Below are positions 22,535-33,679 of a DNA stretch of 64,000 nt, piece after piece (positions within the stretch are counted from its first letter, which is position 1; every line of letters begins with the position of its first letter). Source of the DNA: Adenophora triphylla var. japonica (lineage: Eukaryota > Streptophyta > Magnoliopsida > Asterales > Campanulaceae); NCBI GenBank assembly GCA_022495995.1, contig JAFEMH010002591.1, positions 264,346-328,345 on the forward strand. The letters run 5' to 3'. Both the position numbers and the translations under genes were made by a program. The notes under the pieces are model-generated. The model was not told the DNA's origin, did not search any database, and saw only the letters and a list, made by a program, of their open reading frames with translations.

Positions 22535-22884
22535 GAGGTCTCTAGAATAGATTTGGAACAAAAACAAACAATTTACAATTTTTATGCACACTTTGCTTAT
22601 TTTTGTTTTATTTGGGCGCAGATGGGCGAAAACATTGTATTTATGTTTTAAATGCTTTTCTAATTCATGCTTTTTCAATTTGCATATTATCCAGGAGCCT
22701 TGGGGCGACTTTTTGCTTGGAATTGGGGGTGAAAATGGGCCAAAATGATTTATAATGGTGTATAAATGCTTGAATGGCTTACGGACATGTTTTGTACGGA
22801 GTTTTGGTTGAAAAAGTGGGGTGAAAACTCCCTTGGGCAGCAACTTTGGTTGCTTTGCAGAAATTTCTGCGAGAGGGCTAATGT

Positions 22885-22956
22885 GGCCGTGCGGCATGGC
22901 CTTGAGGGCAAATGTAGCCGTGCGGCTAACGGTTAATATACGAGCTGGTTATTTTA
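22885..22956 (+). promoter_or_regulatory. E antisense gene 2 promoter with dyads
   Basis: GGCCG-TG-CGGCA (22885-22896) and AGCCGTGCGGCT (22916-22927) are followed after about 21 bp by TTATTTTA (22949-22956). The ATG of antisense gene 2 is at 23065. This is the third promoter of element E with the same motif pair and nearly the same spacing. Confidence 0.55.
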
Positions 22957-23064
22957 CGAATAAAAGCAAGGCTTGGCCATTTCATTTCATTTTCACTCTA
23001 GACTTGTCCCAATTGTTCCCAGGCATATTTTGGACCTAAAAGCACCATCTTTGATCATTTTGCG

Positions 23065-24620
23065 ATGGAGAATCCCGTTAGATTGCAAAGGGAAAGCGAG
23101 ACCATTTTCTATCCGGTCTTCAATCTTGGGCGAGATATAACTTCCAAAATCACAAGGGGCTGCTTGATTCTTCCTTCAAGATCAAGTCTTTATGGCATTT
23201 GAGGGATCTCCCGCCCGATTGGGATCTGTTGAGAGCCGCGGCAAAGTTACAGGATGTCAGGAGACATGTTTCTTGTTTCTCTTTACAACGAAATCGTCCC
23301 AACGCACGAAGACTTGAGCTTTGATTGGGGTCCCGAGATTGAGGCTATATCTATTCCGCTGATCGGAGACGTGCCGGTGACGGTAAAGCTTGCATCTTTT
23401 CTGAGATTCCTTTGGGAGAAGTGAGAGGATGATGGTAGCCCGGATAGGATTGACCTTTACGATATCCGGGCGGAGTTTGGGTCTCTAGATATGGCTGCGA
23501 CCACGGTGGCTATGGATGCTTTCATTCTCTGCGTATTCTCTATTTTGTTCAACTGCTTGAGTCCGTGGGGATGCTGTCATAGTGGTCTCTTGGACATGGT
23601 CGGAGGAAGCTGCGGGGAGTGCAGGAAGGATATTGTCCGTGGTTTTGGGAGAGACATTTCATGGGATCGGCAAGGGATGGCTCGGGAGACCGTTTCATGA
23701 GGTCAGGAGTCCGGCTATGTTGACTTTGTGGCTGCGGGAGAGGCTCGGGGCTTTGCACGGGGCTTTGCCGACTCGGTGCCCTTGGGTGATTTCTCGGAGA
23801 GGTGCACCTAGAGCGGCGAGACGGGGTAGGCTGGGAGGCGATGATGGCTAGGCTATCCACTTCGGACATCCGTTGGTGGATACCACATTGGAGGTTGCGG
23901 ACCGGGAGGATATTTCGGGAGTCTTATCTTTGTGAGGGTTCCGGGATTATGGAGGTCGTCCTTCTACATACCACTGCTTGGTATCCGGGCGGTTTGGGGC
24001 TTTACGGGAGCCATTGAGTGATTGGGAGGACATCCGGACCATGGAGGTGGTGTCATTGGACATGAGAGATCCGGCCCGGCTTCTCTTTCTTCTCGAGGAG
24101 CTTGGACACATACTTGCTTTCCCACCCGGGGCTATCTTCGGGAGCGGGAAGAGCACCATCTTGACCACTTTGTCTACTTGGGTGAGTACGAGAGGGAGAT
24201 GGGAGCGACTCGGGCTATCTTGGAGGATAGACGTCGAGCTTTATTGGGAGGCGGCGCGACTCGAGTAGGACTACGAGGAGGCGAGGCTAAGGCGAGTTGC
24301 CATAACCAATCGAGTGACTTGGTCGGGGATATGGAGGCTCGGTACAAGAGATTGTCAGAGGTCGCTCCTTTGGCGAGGCTCGGAGGGAGGAGGTGCGGAC
24401 TCGTGCTCGTATAGAGAGCGCTCATTGACACGGGGTTGGTAGAGGCTCCGGTGAGGATACCGAGAGGTCGGGATGAGGGATACCGACATTATTGAGAAGA
24501 AAAGGAAGAAGACTCGACGAGGCCGAGGAAAAGGGAAGAAGGCGAAGAAGACTCGGCGAATGACGATTGACAAGTCTTTTCTCAAGATCCTCTTATTGCC
24601 ATTTGCAAACACATTATTTT
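23065..24620 (+). pseudogene. E antisense gene 2, PMD-like
   Basis: Starts MENPVRLQRESE (23065). The N-terminal part has GDMFLVSLYNEIVPTHEDL, aligned with ERHVFTLSYNDLTPTMEDF in A. The middle has ADIRWWIPHWRLRT-like sequence near 23865-23900, equivalent to YYWIPAWGLQTMRD in A. The C-terminus near 24490-24570 is very basic (EKKRKKTRRGRGKGKKAKK). Many frameshifts; homology is patchy but collinear with A and C. I read it as a second PMD-subfamily gene. It ends about 300 bp before the post-pol modules and converges on pol. Confidence 0.55.
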
Positions 24621-25190
24621 ATTTAGGCATTTTATTGTATTTTAGATCTTTTTAGCGGAGTTAGCGAGTTAAGAGGTAGGCCGTGCTTGAACTCATCAAG
24701 AAGTTTTTAACTTGTAATGAACAAGAAATATTATTTTAGAAATTAATCAAGACACATTTCATGGAAATTCAAATGCCTTTATTGATTGGGACCCGTTTTA
24801 TGGCGAAATACCCTTTACTATTTTTTTAGGACGCACTTCATGGAAGCTTGATTGTCCTTTTTATTGTTTAGGACACATTTCATGGAAACTTAATCGTCCT
24901 TTTTATTGTTTAGACCGAACCATATATGGTGCCTACGTTCCCCTTTTACAAGAAAGGCTAAGGGGCTCGGGTCTTCGTAGTTCATTACGGTGAACTAAAA
25001 AATTTTTTATGTGCGGCCACTGTCTTTTGCCTAGACCGCCCTTTTTGGGGTTTCGGCCTAGTGGGCATTACTCTTTTGCACTAAGATTTTTTTTTTTTTT
25101 TTTTTTTTTTATATTTTTCGTGCACCATGTCTTTTGCCTAGATTGCCCTTTTTGGGGTCTTCGGCCTAGTGGGCATTACTCTTTTTGCAC

Positions 25191-25221
<31 letters not shown>

Positions 25222-25240
25222 TTTATCGGACATAGTATCT
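24621..25240 (-). promoter_or_regulatory. E post-integrase modules and poly(T) runs
   Basis: The CTACG-type block is at 24911-24984: AACCATATATGGT, then CTACGTTCCCCTT...AAGGGGCTCGGGTCTTCGTAG. Hairpins CTAGACCG...CGGCCTAG (25031-25061) and CTAGATTG...CGGCCTAG (25138-25169) follow, each before TGGGCATTACTC. Poly(T) tracts at 25087-25110 and about 25190-25224 separate them from integrase. Upstream, GGACACATTTCATGG-like repeats occupy 24750-24900. Confidence 0.6.
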
Positions 25241-26340
25241 TCGGAGTTTATCACCATTGGCCGGGTGGACAAAGGGATTGCCATCCAAGTCTGCAAGCTT
25301 CATTGCTCCTCCGACGGTATTTTACGCACCACATAAGGGCCGATCCAGACGGGTTCCCATTTTCCCGGGGGTTGTCTGCAGTAGGGGCTTTACTTTGGCA
25401 CCAAGTCGCCCTCTTTGATGTCTCTGGCCTTGACCTTTTTATCAAACGCTCGGCCATTCGCCTCTGGTAGGCTCGGGTGTGTTCCATGGCTTTTAGCCTT
25501 CTCTCGTCAAGCGAGGCTAACTCATCATGCCGGCTGCGCAACCATTCCACTTCATTGACAACTTTGTTTTCCGGGAGGACCCTTAATGACGGGATTTCCA
25601 ACTCCAGTAACCTTTGCTTCCATCCCGTAAGTTAGGGCAAAAGGAGTTTCTCCTGTGGGTACATTCGTTACGGACGTTACGTAGCCCCGAGTGCTAGGTG
25701 CGGCTTTTCGGGCCAATCACGACCACGGGTGGCCATCTTCCGGATGATCCGCTCGAGTGTCTTATTAGCGGCTTCCACGGCTCCATTGGTTTGAGGTGCA
25801 TGCAGGGGACGACTTGTGGCGAGTAACTACGGGTCGGACGACGAGTCTATCGCGGTCTCCTTGAAGTGTGACCCATTATCGAAATGATCTCGTTGGGCAC
25901 CCCATATTCACATTATGTTTTCTTTGATGGCTGGGCCACTTTTACGGAAGTGAGGACCTTGTAGGACTTGGCCTCTACCCACTTGGTGAAGTAGTCAATG
26001 GCCACCAACACGAACTCGTGCCCATTGCTTCTATGGGGATATTTTCCCTATCACGTCAATGCCCCAAGTTGCAAACGGCCAAGGAGTCGTCATGCGGTGC
26101 AGGTCATGAGGTGGGAGATGGTTGAGGTTGGCAAACCGGCGGCATTTGTCGCGAGGTTCGGACGTGCGAACGCGATCTGTTTCCATGGAGATCCGGTAGT
26201 AACCCATTACGAGGATCACTTGCATCGGGGCTCACGGCATTCATGTGAGGACCGCGGGGACCATTGTGGACTTCGGTCATCAACTCTACGGCTCTTTCTT
26301 GAGTGACACATAAGAGGAGTGGTCCTTGATACCGCTTCTT
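25241..26340 (-). pseudogene. pol: E integrase
   Basis: Minus-strand integrase, heavily frameshifted. Recognisable parts are DKCRRFANLNHLPPHDLHRM and WGIDVIGKIS (26031-26170), PSLRVLPENK.. (25500-25600) and SALMWCVKYRR (about 25310-25340), degraded from the GPFVVKKI module. The second Asp region (NEIIS, near 25890) is out of frame. Domain order and match to A and C are clear; catalytic completeness is lost. Confidence 0.8.
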
Positions 26341-26499
26341 GTATAGGTTGCCTCCTAGAATGACATGCGAGAAGCCAACCTTTTCGGGGCTTGCAAGCTT
26401 TTGGCTCGACTCCTTCTTTTGGTCTACCTTCTTCGTCTCGAAAGGCGACTCTCCGTCTTTGAGGAATTGGTAAATACTGATTGTACCAAGGTTCCTTTA

Positions 26500-26990
26500 T
26501 AGGCTCGGGTCCCAGGTCCGGCCTTCACAACAGAAAAGCTGGGGCTTCTCTTCTACCCACTCTGAAGGGCTTTATGGCTTTTCCCTCGGGGATCTCTACC
26601 AATGAAGCTAGAGTAGCTAGAGCATCTGCGAATCTGTTCTTTTCCCTCGGCAAGTAGTGGAAAGTCACTTCTCGGAGCTGTCCGATCCAACTCCTCCCAT
26701 ATGGGCATGATACCGTTGCAGATTAGGGTCTACGAGTCTTCCACTTGTTGGAGACTTGGTTGATGATCGGTGAGTCTCCGTAAACTTCGAGCTCCTTGAC
26801 ATTTCTTTCTAAGGCGGCCTCCAAACCGGCAATGCGAGGCTTCATACTCGGCGACATTGTTCGTGGCGGGAAAGTTCAACTTGAGGGCTATGGGGGTATG
26901 CTCATCTTTCGGATCGACCAATAGCATTCCTACACCATTTCCTCTTTTGTTAGCGGCTCAGTCAAAGAACAAGCGCCATCTATTTTCGAG
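26500..26990 (-). pseudogene. pol: E second RNase H
   Basis: LLVDPKDEHTPIALKLNFPATNNVAEYEAS (26840-26927) and the preceding FFD region (about 26950) match the archaeal-type RNase H of A. NRFADALATLASLVEIPEGK is readable near 26580-26650. Several frameshifts. Confidence 0.75.
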
Positions 26991-28502
26991 CTCAGCTGCA
27001 AAGATCCCTTCATCAGGAAATTGGGGTTCGGGCCCTCTGTCTTCATTCTTGGGAAGTTCGCCGGGTGATCGACAATGCTTGACCCTTGATGGCCTTTACG
27101 GTCACATAGTTGATGTCGTGATACGCAGAAGAAGGACCGCTTCGCTAGACGCATCGATAGGGAAGGCTTGTCAAAGATGTACTTGATGGGGTCCATTTTC
27201 GAGACCAAGTTCACGGGGTGGGCTTGCATATAATGCTTCAACTTGCCGACTACCCGGACCGGTCTGCCTTACAGTCTTTTCACACGAGTAATTGAGCTCA
27301 CTCCACTTGTAGCTTCCGGTGACAAAGTAAATGGCATTTTCTACCCGAGAGTCTTTCTTCTCTTGAGCAAGCATAGCCCCAGCTGCCGTGTACGTGACGG
27401 TTAGATAGAGCGAAGAGGCTTACGTCTATGTGGGGGGCATAGTACCGGGGATGCACTAAGTATGCCTTGATGCTGGTCAAAGGCGTCTTGGCATTCTTCG
27501 GTCCATTACGTGTCCACATTCTTCTTCATGAGCTTGAAGATGGGCTCGCACATAGTGGTCAGCGATTGACAAAACGGGTGATGTCTTGCAATTTACCCAT
27601 GAAGCTCTTGACTTACATGCGGGTTTGAGGTGGCCTCATATCCATGATAGCTTTGATCTTTCGGGGTCAACTTCTATACCTCGCTCAGTGACCATGTACC
27701 CGAGCACTTTTCCCCTTGTCACTCCGAAGGTGCATTTGGCGGGGTTTAGTCTCATGGAATCTTTGTCTCGGCCTCTCAAAGAATTTTCGTAGGTCAACAA
27801 AGTCTTGCCCACCTTCTCCTTTGGAGTGGATTATCATGTCGTCTACGTAGACCTCAATCTCCTTGTGGATCATGTCATGAAAAAGCGCGGTCGGCGCCCT
27901 TTGGTAAGTAGCCCGGCATTCTTGAGCCCGAATGGCATTCTTGTATAACGGTAGGTTCCCAGCGGTGTGGTGAAGGCATCTTTTCTTGGTCTTCCTCGGC
28001 CATCTTGATGCGGTTGTAGCTGCAAAACCATCAACGAAGGATTTGACTTCGTAGTTGGCGGTGGAGTCCACCGGGATGTCTATGTTTGGCGAGAGGGTAG
28101 TCGTCTTTGGGGCTGGCCTTGTTCGGATCTCGGAAATCCACACGGCGGCGCACCTTCCCATTGGCCTTGGTTACGGTCACGATGTTGGACAACCATGTCG
28201 GGTATTCAATAACTACGATGAATCCTACCCGCGGTAGCTTCTCAATTTCTTCTTTGACACAGTAGGGACCATTCCGGCTTGATCTTTCTCGGTTACGCTG
28301 CGGCTTGGCATACGGTGCTAGAGGGATTACGTGCTCTACTATCGAAGCTGTCTAGCCCCGGCATATCTTTGTATGACCATGCAAACACGTCGACGTATTC
28401 TGCGAGCGGCTCAATCAATCTGTCCCTTTCAACCCCCTGGAAGAAGCTTCCAATCTGTGTCTCTTTAGGTTCCTCAATAGTACCCAAGTTCACACTTATC
28501 AA
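26991..28502 (-). pseudogene. pol: E reverse transcriptase and first RNase H
   Basis: Fragments in order: ETQIGSFFQGVERDRLIEPL and YVDVFAWSYKDMPGLD (28293-28480), KASPKDDYPL (about 28090-28120), YVDD at 27838-27849 within EVYVDDMIIHSKG, TMCEPIFKLMKKN (about 27520-27560), and the RNase H part MLAQEKKDSRVENAIYFV and LVSKMDPIKYIFDK (26990-27374). Frame changes occur roughly every 100-200 bp, so it is a pseudogene despite young LTRs. Confidence 0.85.
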
Positions 28503-30260
28503 AATCTCCTCGGCGGCTTGGGCCCGGTTTTCCTCTTTTACGAAACACCTTAAAGATTTCTTTAATGTATTGTTCGTTTAGTGTGTTTGCATCTTGTTCA
28601 AATGATTCATTATTAAGCTTGTTGTTAAATTTTGAGTTAATTTATCATTTGTTAAGTTGGCAATAAGAGGATAATCGAGAAAGATTTGTCATTTCATTCA
28701 AGATAAGGGGAAAGATGACATCGATTACATTTTCATAATCCTCGGGCGTGAGGCCTTCGGATGACTACGAGGGGGAATTCGAAGATTCTGACTCAGCGAA
28801 TAGACAACGGGGTGTTTGACACGGCCGGGTTGAGGAGGACGGGTACCAATCCAAGCTCCGTGATCATTTCTTTGTTGGCCCGGCTATCGGCCACGAGAAT
28901 GTCTCCCAATTCTTCAATGGCATTTCTGTCTTAGTCACCAAAGTGCGAGGATCAAAATGACTTTCACCATCGTCTCCAATAACGGCAACTATCTCATCAT
29001 GCGAATGAAGTCGATCAAGTGCGGGATTTGTGCTTCTTCGTCAAACAACTCTTGCAAACCCCTTGACTATCTTCACTTCTTTGGCGGCTTCTATCTGGCT
29101 GATCTTTGGAAGAGCTAACTCAAAGGCGGAGAAGTCCATTGTCCCGGATGCTTGACCTTTTGACAACGGCCGGATTTCCTTTGAAGACGTACTCATTACG
29201 AACGGTAGTGGTAGCTCCGAGGATATACGGCAAATCAAGGAACATTCTTCGAACGGGATTGGTGGCTTTCCTCTAACTTTCTCAAGGTTTTCTAGAAGGG
29301 TTTTACGAGGAGATGCGCGATCACTTTCATCATATTGTGTCCCTCCTTTTATAAAGTAATGGGTCGAGACGGTATGTAAGGATGGAGTGGACCCCTTCAC
29401 CTTTCGTGCCTTTAGCTTTTCCGGCATCCCAGAGTTCGGTTTGTACCCCAAGCCATATACGGTAGTCTGCTCCTTCACATCAATGATGGTGTTACGACCT
29501 TGAAGTCTTCTACCCAATCCAAGTCCCGGAAGATAGCTCATTTTTCGCATCATTCTCATGGCGGGGAGGGATTTTATCGGAAGTAGTGGTGAGGTCGGTG
29601 CAACACGCTTGTGCCTTGGAAGAAGCTACGGAGAATCCGGTCAATGCTAATCCTTCATCATCATGCTTGATTTCCAATATCGGGATGTCCCGGTCTTTGG
29701 TTCCTTCTCTTTGTGACACTTTGTCCCCATAAATGGTGGTGATAGTTCCATCACTCGGCGAAATTTGGCCTTGATGCAAAGTAGAGGCTACCCCATTTAT
29801 CTTGGTGGATCGAGGCCGTCCCAATGAGGCGATAAATGAAATTGGAATGTCAATAACTTGAAAATCAACATCCATGACCTTTTTCCGAACCACATCTTGA
29901 GAGTGGCGATCCCCAAAGCGATCGTGCGGTGGAGTCGTAGGCCTTAATAGTCGACTAGAAGGCTTTAAGTCCGTTGGCTTCAAATCCAATAAATCCATCA
30001 TCTTAGGCGGCAAGACATTCATTGCGGACCCAGTCAACTAGTACTCGTGGCAATCGACGCTCTTCTAAGCTGGTGTGATGTAAAGAGGTTCGTTGTGACT
30101 AGCCCCATACTTTGGCGAGGTCCAATTCGGTGAAGGTAATGATGTTTCCATAGTGGATATTTCCAATCATTTGGACGACCTCATCGGGGTGACATCTATG
30201 GGCACCGTGGTCTTGGCCAAACTTTCTTCTAGCTTCAACTTATGAGGGTATGAAGAGGTT
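28503..30260 (-). pseudogene. pol: E protease and protease-RT spacer
   Basis: Protease entry IITFTELDLAKYGA (about 30090-30150), active-site remnant GSAMNVLPPKMMDLL (about 29990-30030; the Asp-containing codons are shifted), DFQVIDIPISFIASLGRPR (about 29810-29870), then spacer MRKMSYLPGLGLGRRLQG (29500-29559) and FELALPKISQ (about 29090-29130). Collinear with A and B2. Confidence 0.75.
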
Positions 30261-31947
30261 AACGGGGACCATAAGGAGATATTGGCTTGGGTACACTTCA
30301 GCGAGTTAGGGTGGATCCTCCTTATCGAGTCGAGGCTTTTACGCTTCTAGCTTATAAGGTCTTTTATCTGTCTTTGGTTAGAGACGGCATTCCTTTTGTC
30401 ACCCTTAGGGGTGCTCAATACTCATCTGTCCGGACCGAGTCATCACATAGACATTGGATTTTCCTTGGTCATCATTCCCTCTTGGAGGATTCTGTCAATT
30501 CTTTCAAAGTCGAGGCGGATTCTTCTTGCGGCGTATGGCCAATTCTGGCGATTGATCGATTGACGGCGTCGGAAGCATAGGCGGCTTCCCGAATACGAGT
30601 CCCGAGGTTACCGGCTTTTTGACCTTTTCACATTCTCCGTTTAAAGCTTTCACAGTCTCATTCAAACTTTTCAAAGTCGGCATGCAACAAAATTATCACT
30701 TCCGGATTTTGGAGCTTGGCAAATGGCTTTCTCATCCGATCCTAGCAACTTCTTTAACAGAGTAGGATCACATTCCTCATCCATTTGTCAAGCATGTCTT
30801 TTCTTTCCACGGGGGTCAACCTTTTGACGGCATTTTGGACATTGGCTAAACACTTTACGAAATGGGAAATTCCATCATCAATAAGAATTTACGCGGGGTC
30901 GAACCTCATGGCGGGTTCCTTTTCCTTACGTCGAGAGATATTTTAAGGCTTTTTGGCTTGGGCTAACCACTCCTCTATTGTCCCTTCGGTACTTATTTGT
31001 GTCTTCATCGGTGTCACTACGGTAGCTCTCGTGGGAACTTTCGTCTTGGCTCTTATGACCAATGAGGGCAAAAGCGAGGTCGGGATACTTGACGCCATAT
31101 GAGGGTATCTCGGACTCTTCCTCGGGCTTAGGGATTACCGGGAAGACATCATTATCATCGTAGGACATAAAGGGGTGGGGTCGCCTCTAAACTCGAGGAC
31201 TCTTTCCAAGGCATCCATACATTCTTCTTGAGACCAAGTTTCGGGAGTGACTACTAACACTGTGATAGAGTCTACCCTTCTGATGAGAGTTTGGCTTCGG
31301 CGACACTTACATGTTCTAGATCGGTGGGAGGAGCCCACTTCCCTCTTTTAGCTAAAGCTTCGATCAAGTTTCTCCATTCCCCTACCACGTCCTTGTACGG
31401 GGTATTGAACTCTAGAATATAAGACTCATCACTGCCTCATCATTCTCAGGAGCCTTTGATAGGCTGCGAGACACACTTTGAAGTGATTTCATCCCCTGTT
31501 CCAGTGCAGTGGCTTTCTGCCTCATCTTGCCCTTCGGGTTTCACTTCCGTTGGCTCCAAGTCCATTCCTTCTCTTGAAGCTGTCATCATCACTTTGTAAA
31601 TCCACCCATTCCTATTCTCATTCCCGGTGACTCTTCGCTGTAGCTATACGAGAGGTAGGCAAATTCACGGCGTTGACAAAATTGGAAAGGTCAAGCGCCT
31701 TTGGGATTCCAAGGTAAGGAAATTTGGCTCTGGCTGAAAGGAGGAAAAGGGTCCCATGGGGGGATTCAGAGGAAGTAAGGGTGTCGGGACCCTAACAACT
31801 TGGGGTATTAACTGAGAAAGGACAGTCTTTGGCGATGGGTCATATGAAGGTGGGGGAGGGCATTGGTTATAGGCTAGCTCTTCTTCCCTAGTCATCTGGT
31901 TACCCAAACCAGCACTGTTTTCTGTCAAATCGGTCATTCGACTCTAC
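30261..31947 (-). pseudogene. gag: E gag-like region
   Basis: Starts near MTDLTENSAGLGNQMTREEE (31937), Pro-rich afterwards (CPPPPSYDPSP). An acidic stretch DNDVFPVIPKPEEESEIPSYG (30926-31168) and MTRSGQMS (about 30390) mark the C-terminal end before protease. I cannot see the canonical Gag core of A, but frameshifts make this uncertain. Confidence 0.6.
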
Positions 31948-33660
31948 GGCTGATGGCCGAGGATTACGGCGGGCGTACGAGGATTACTGCGCTAACAAGT
32001 CGGCGACCCGGTGTTCTCACCCACTTCTTTCTCGGCGGGAAAGGGATAGGAAAGGTTTAGACTCGGGGTAGGTGTTTAGGTGAAGGCTCGGGCAATATGC
32101 AAATTAGAATCTTCAAGTTTACTTAAAACAGATGTATTTTATTAATATCTATTTGGTTGGAAAAGGGATTACGCCCTTCTTTTTCACAACTACTCTAGAT
32201 CTGGATCGGTGGGTTCCGTCACTACGTCTATAAGCCCCTCGTATTCCACTGTATTTCGACCTCCCGGGGTGGACGGCCCGGGCGAGGGTCCTATAGGGCA
32301 CGCGGATCCCACCGACCGAGTAAAGAACGCTCCTATCGGGTCTAGCGGGTCATAGGACCTTTCAACGCACGAGCGATGCGGATTATAGTCAAGGCAATGC
32401 GTGAAAGTCTCGTCTCTCGCCTCGATGGATCTTTGACGGAGTTTCGCTTGAGCGAATGACGGTTTTTGACTTTCGGTAATGTCCGAGAATATAATAGGCA
32501 TGGGTCGGGCGGCAAAAGCCGGATGACACGGTGTCACATTGAACTTCGTTGCATACGCGATGCGTGAGTCGAATCGAAGTCAATGCCGGTCAAGATCTTG
32601 CCAATTTTTCCTTGTCGGAATTTTGGCGAGCTTCGCTTGAGCGAAAGATCTTTTGATTTTTGGCAAAGACTTGGTCTTGACTCTTACGCATTCCGTGCGG
32701 GTCAAGGTCAATAGTCAATGTCGGAGTCAAGATCCCACCGATTTTTCCTTGTCGGAATTTCGGCGGGAATTTCGCTTGAGCGAAAATCTTGGTTTCCGTT
32801 ATGAGCTAAGGCTTGATCTTTACGTGGGTATGCAAGCTGGGCTATATGACACGGACTAGACCAAAAACCAACCAAAAGTCACGGTTTTGAAACGTGTGAC
32901 ACGGGTGTGCATTGGTCGACACTTTGTTTGCCATGGGGAGGTTGGGATGATTCCGTGCGCGCCGGGAGCATCGTAAGGCTGTCCGTGGCTATGCAGTGGA
33001 ACCACCCTCGGGTTTGAAGGACGTGCGTGCAAAAGTGTACGGGATATATCGGGTGCGCGTAGTGTGCGGCCTCCTAAAAATGTTCCTTTTGAGTTAAAAC
33101 AGAGATTTTCATAAATGTGTTTTAAAGGAATGATTTTCGGGACGGGGAAAATGCAACACATAAGCACGTAAATTTTAAGGAGCCCCAGTCGGTCATGGAG
33201 CTGAATAGCCCCAGGCGCTAGAATTTGCCAGTTAACCATGATTTTTCCTGGTGGAATTGCCACGAGGTCGTATGGTCGAGAATCCTATGAGGATTAGCCG
33301 TACGGCGCATGGATCAATTTTCCGGGTTCCACTCCTTTTGCTATTTTTTCGGGTTATTTCCCGTTTCAAAGTATGCACGAGATTCCAAGATGCAAATGAT
33401 GCAATGCATGGTAAAAAGAAAGCAAGCACGATTAATGAAATCGGCGATGGGAGTCTAACCCGCTCAAAGGGAAAAGCTTTCTTCTATTTTTTTCAAAATT
33501 ACATTTTTTTCGAAAAGGGGATGCTTGTACGTGGGATTGTTAAACCACCTTGTTATCCCAAGCCCGGGTTAGGGAGCGATACGGGAAGGGTAAGTGGGGT
33601 CCACCTATATACCAAGTATCGACTTTTGTTTTGAAAATAAAGCTTTTCTCCTTTGGGATG
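31948..33660 (-). other. E leader with conserved folded block and dyads
   Basis: No coding potential. The folded block at 32155-32330 has arms TCGGTGGG (32206-32213) and CCCACCGA (32308-32315), a perfect 8-bp complement enclosing the palindrome-containing CTTATAGACG. Upstream in element sense are TGACACGGTGTCA (32524-32536) and three TTCGCT-TG-AGCGAA dyads. The remainder, 32850-33660, shows nothing I can name. Confidence 0.6.
32443..32784. repeat. Three TTCGCTTGAGCGAA dyads in E leader
   Basis: Identical 14-mers at 32443-32456, 32632-32645 and 32771-32784: arms TTCGCT/AGCGAA around TG. The last two lie in a diverged direct repeat of about 140 bp that also contains TTTTTCCTTGTCGGAATTT. Confidence 0.9.
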
Positions 33661-33677
33661 ATCCCCAGTAGTCGCCA
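33661..33677 (-). other. E primer binding site
   Basis: In element sense TGGCGACTACTGGGGAT, three bases from the LTR end. It is a shortened relative of TGGCGACTCTGCTGGGGAC in B2. Ogre-type elements are known to use tRNA-Arg; the exact tRNA is not verified here. Confidence 0.65.
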
Positions 33678-33679
33678 AG

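Noticed and set aside
22205..22897. 230-codon minus-strand frame in E
   Set aside because: Lies opposite antisense gene 1 exon 4 and its downstream region; no motif and no counterpart in A.
25009..25470. 153-codon plus-strand frame with long Phe runs
   Set aside because: Produced by poly(T) tracts and antisense integrase; no homolog in A or C.
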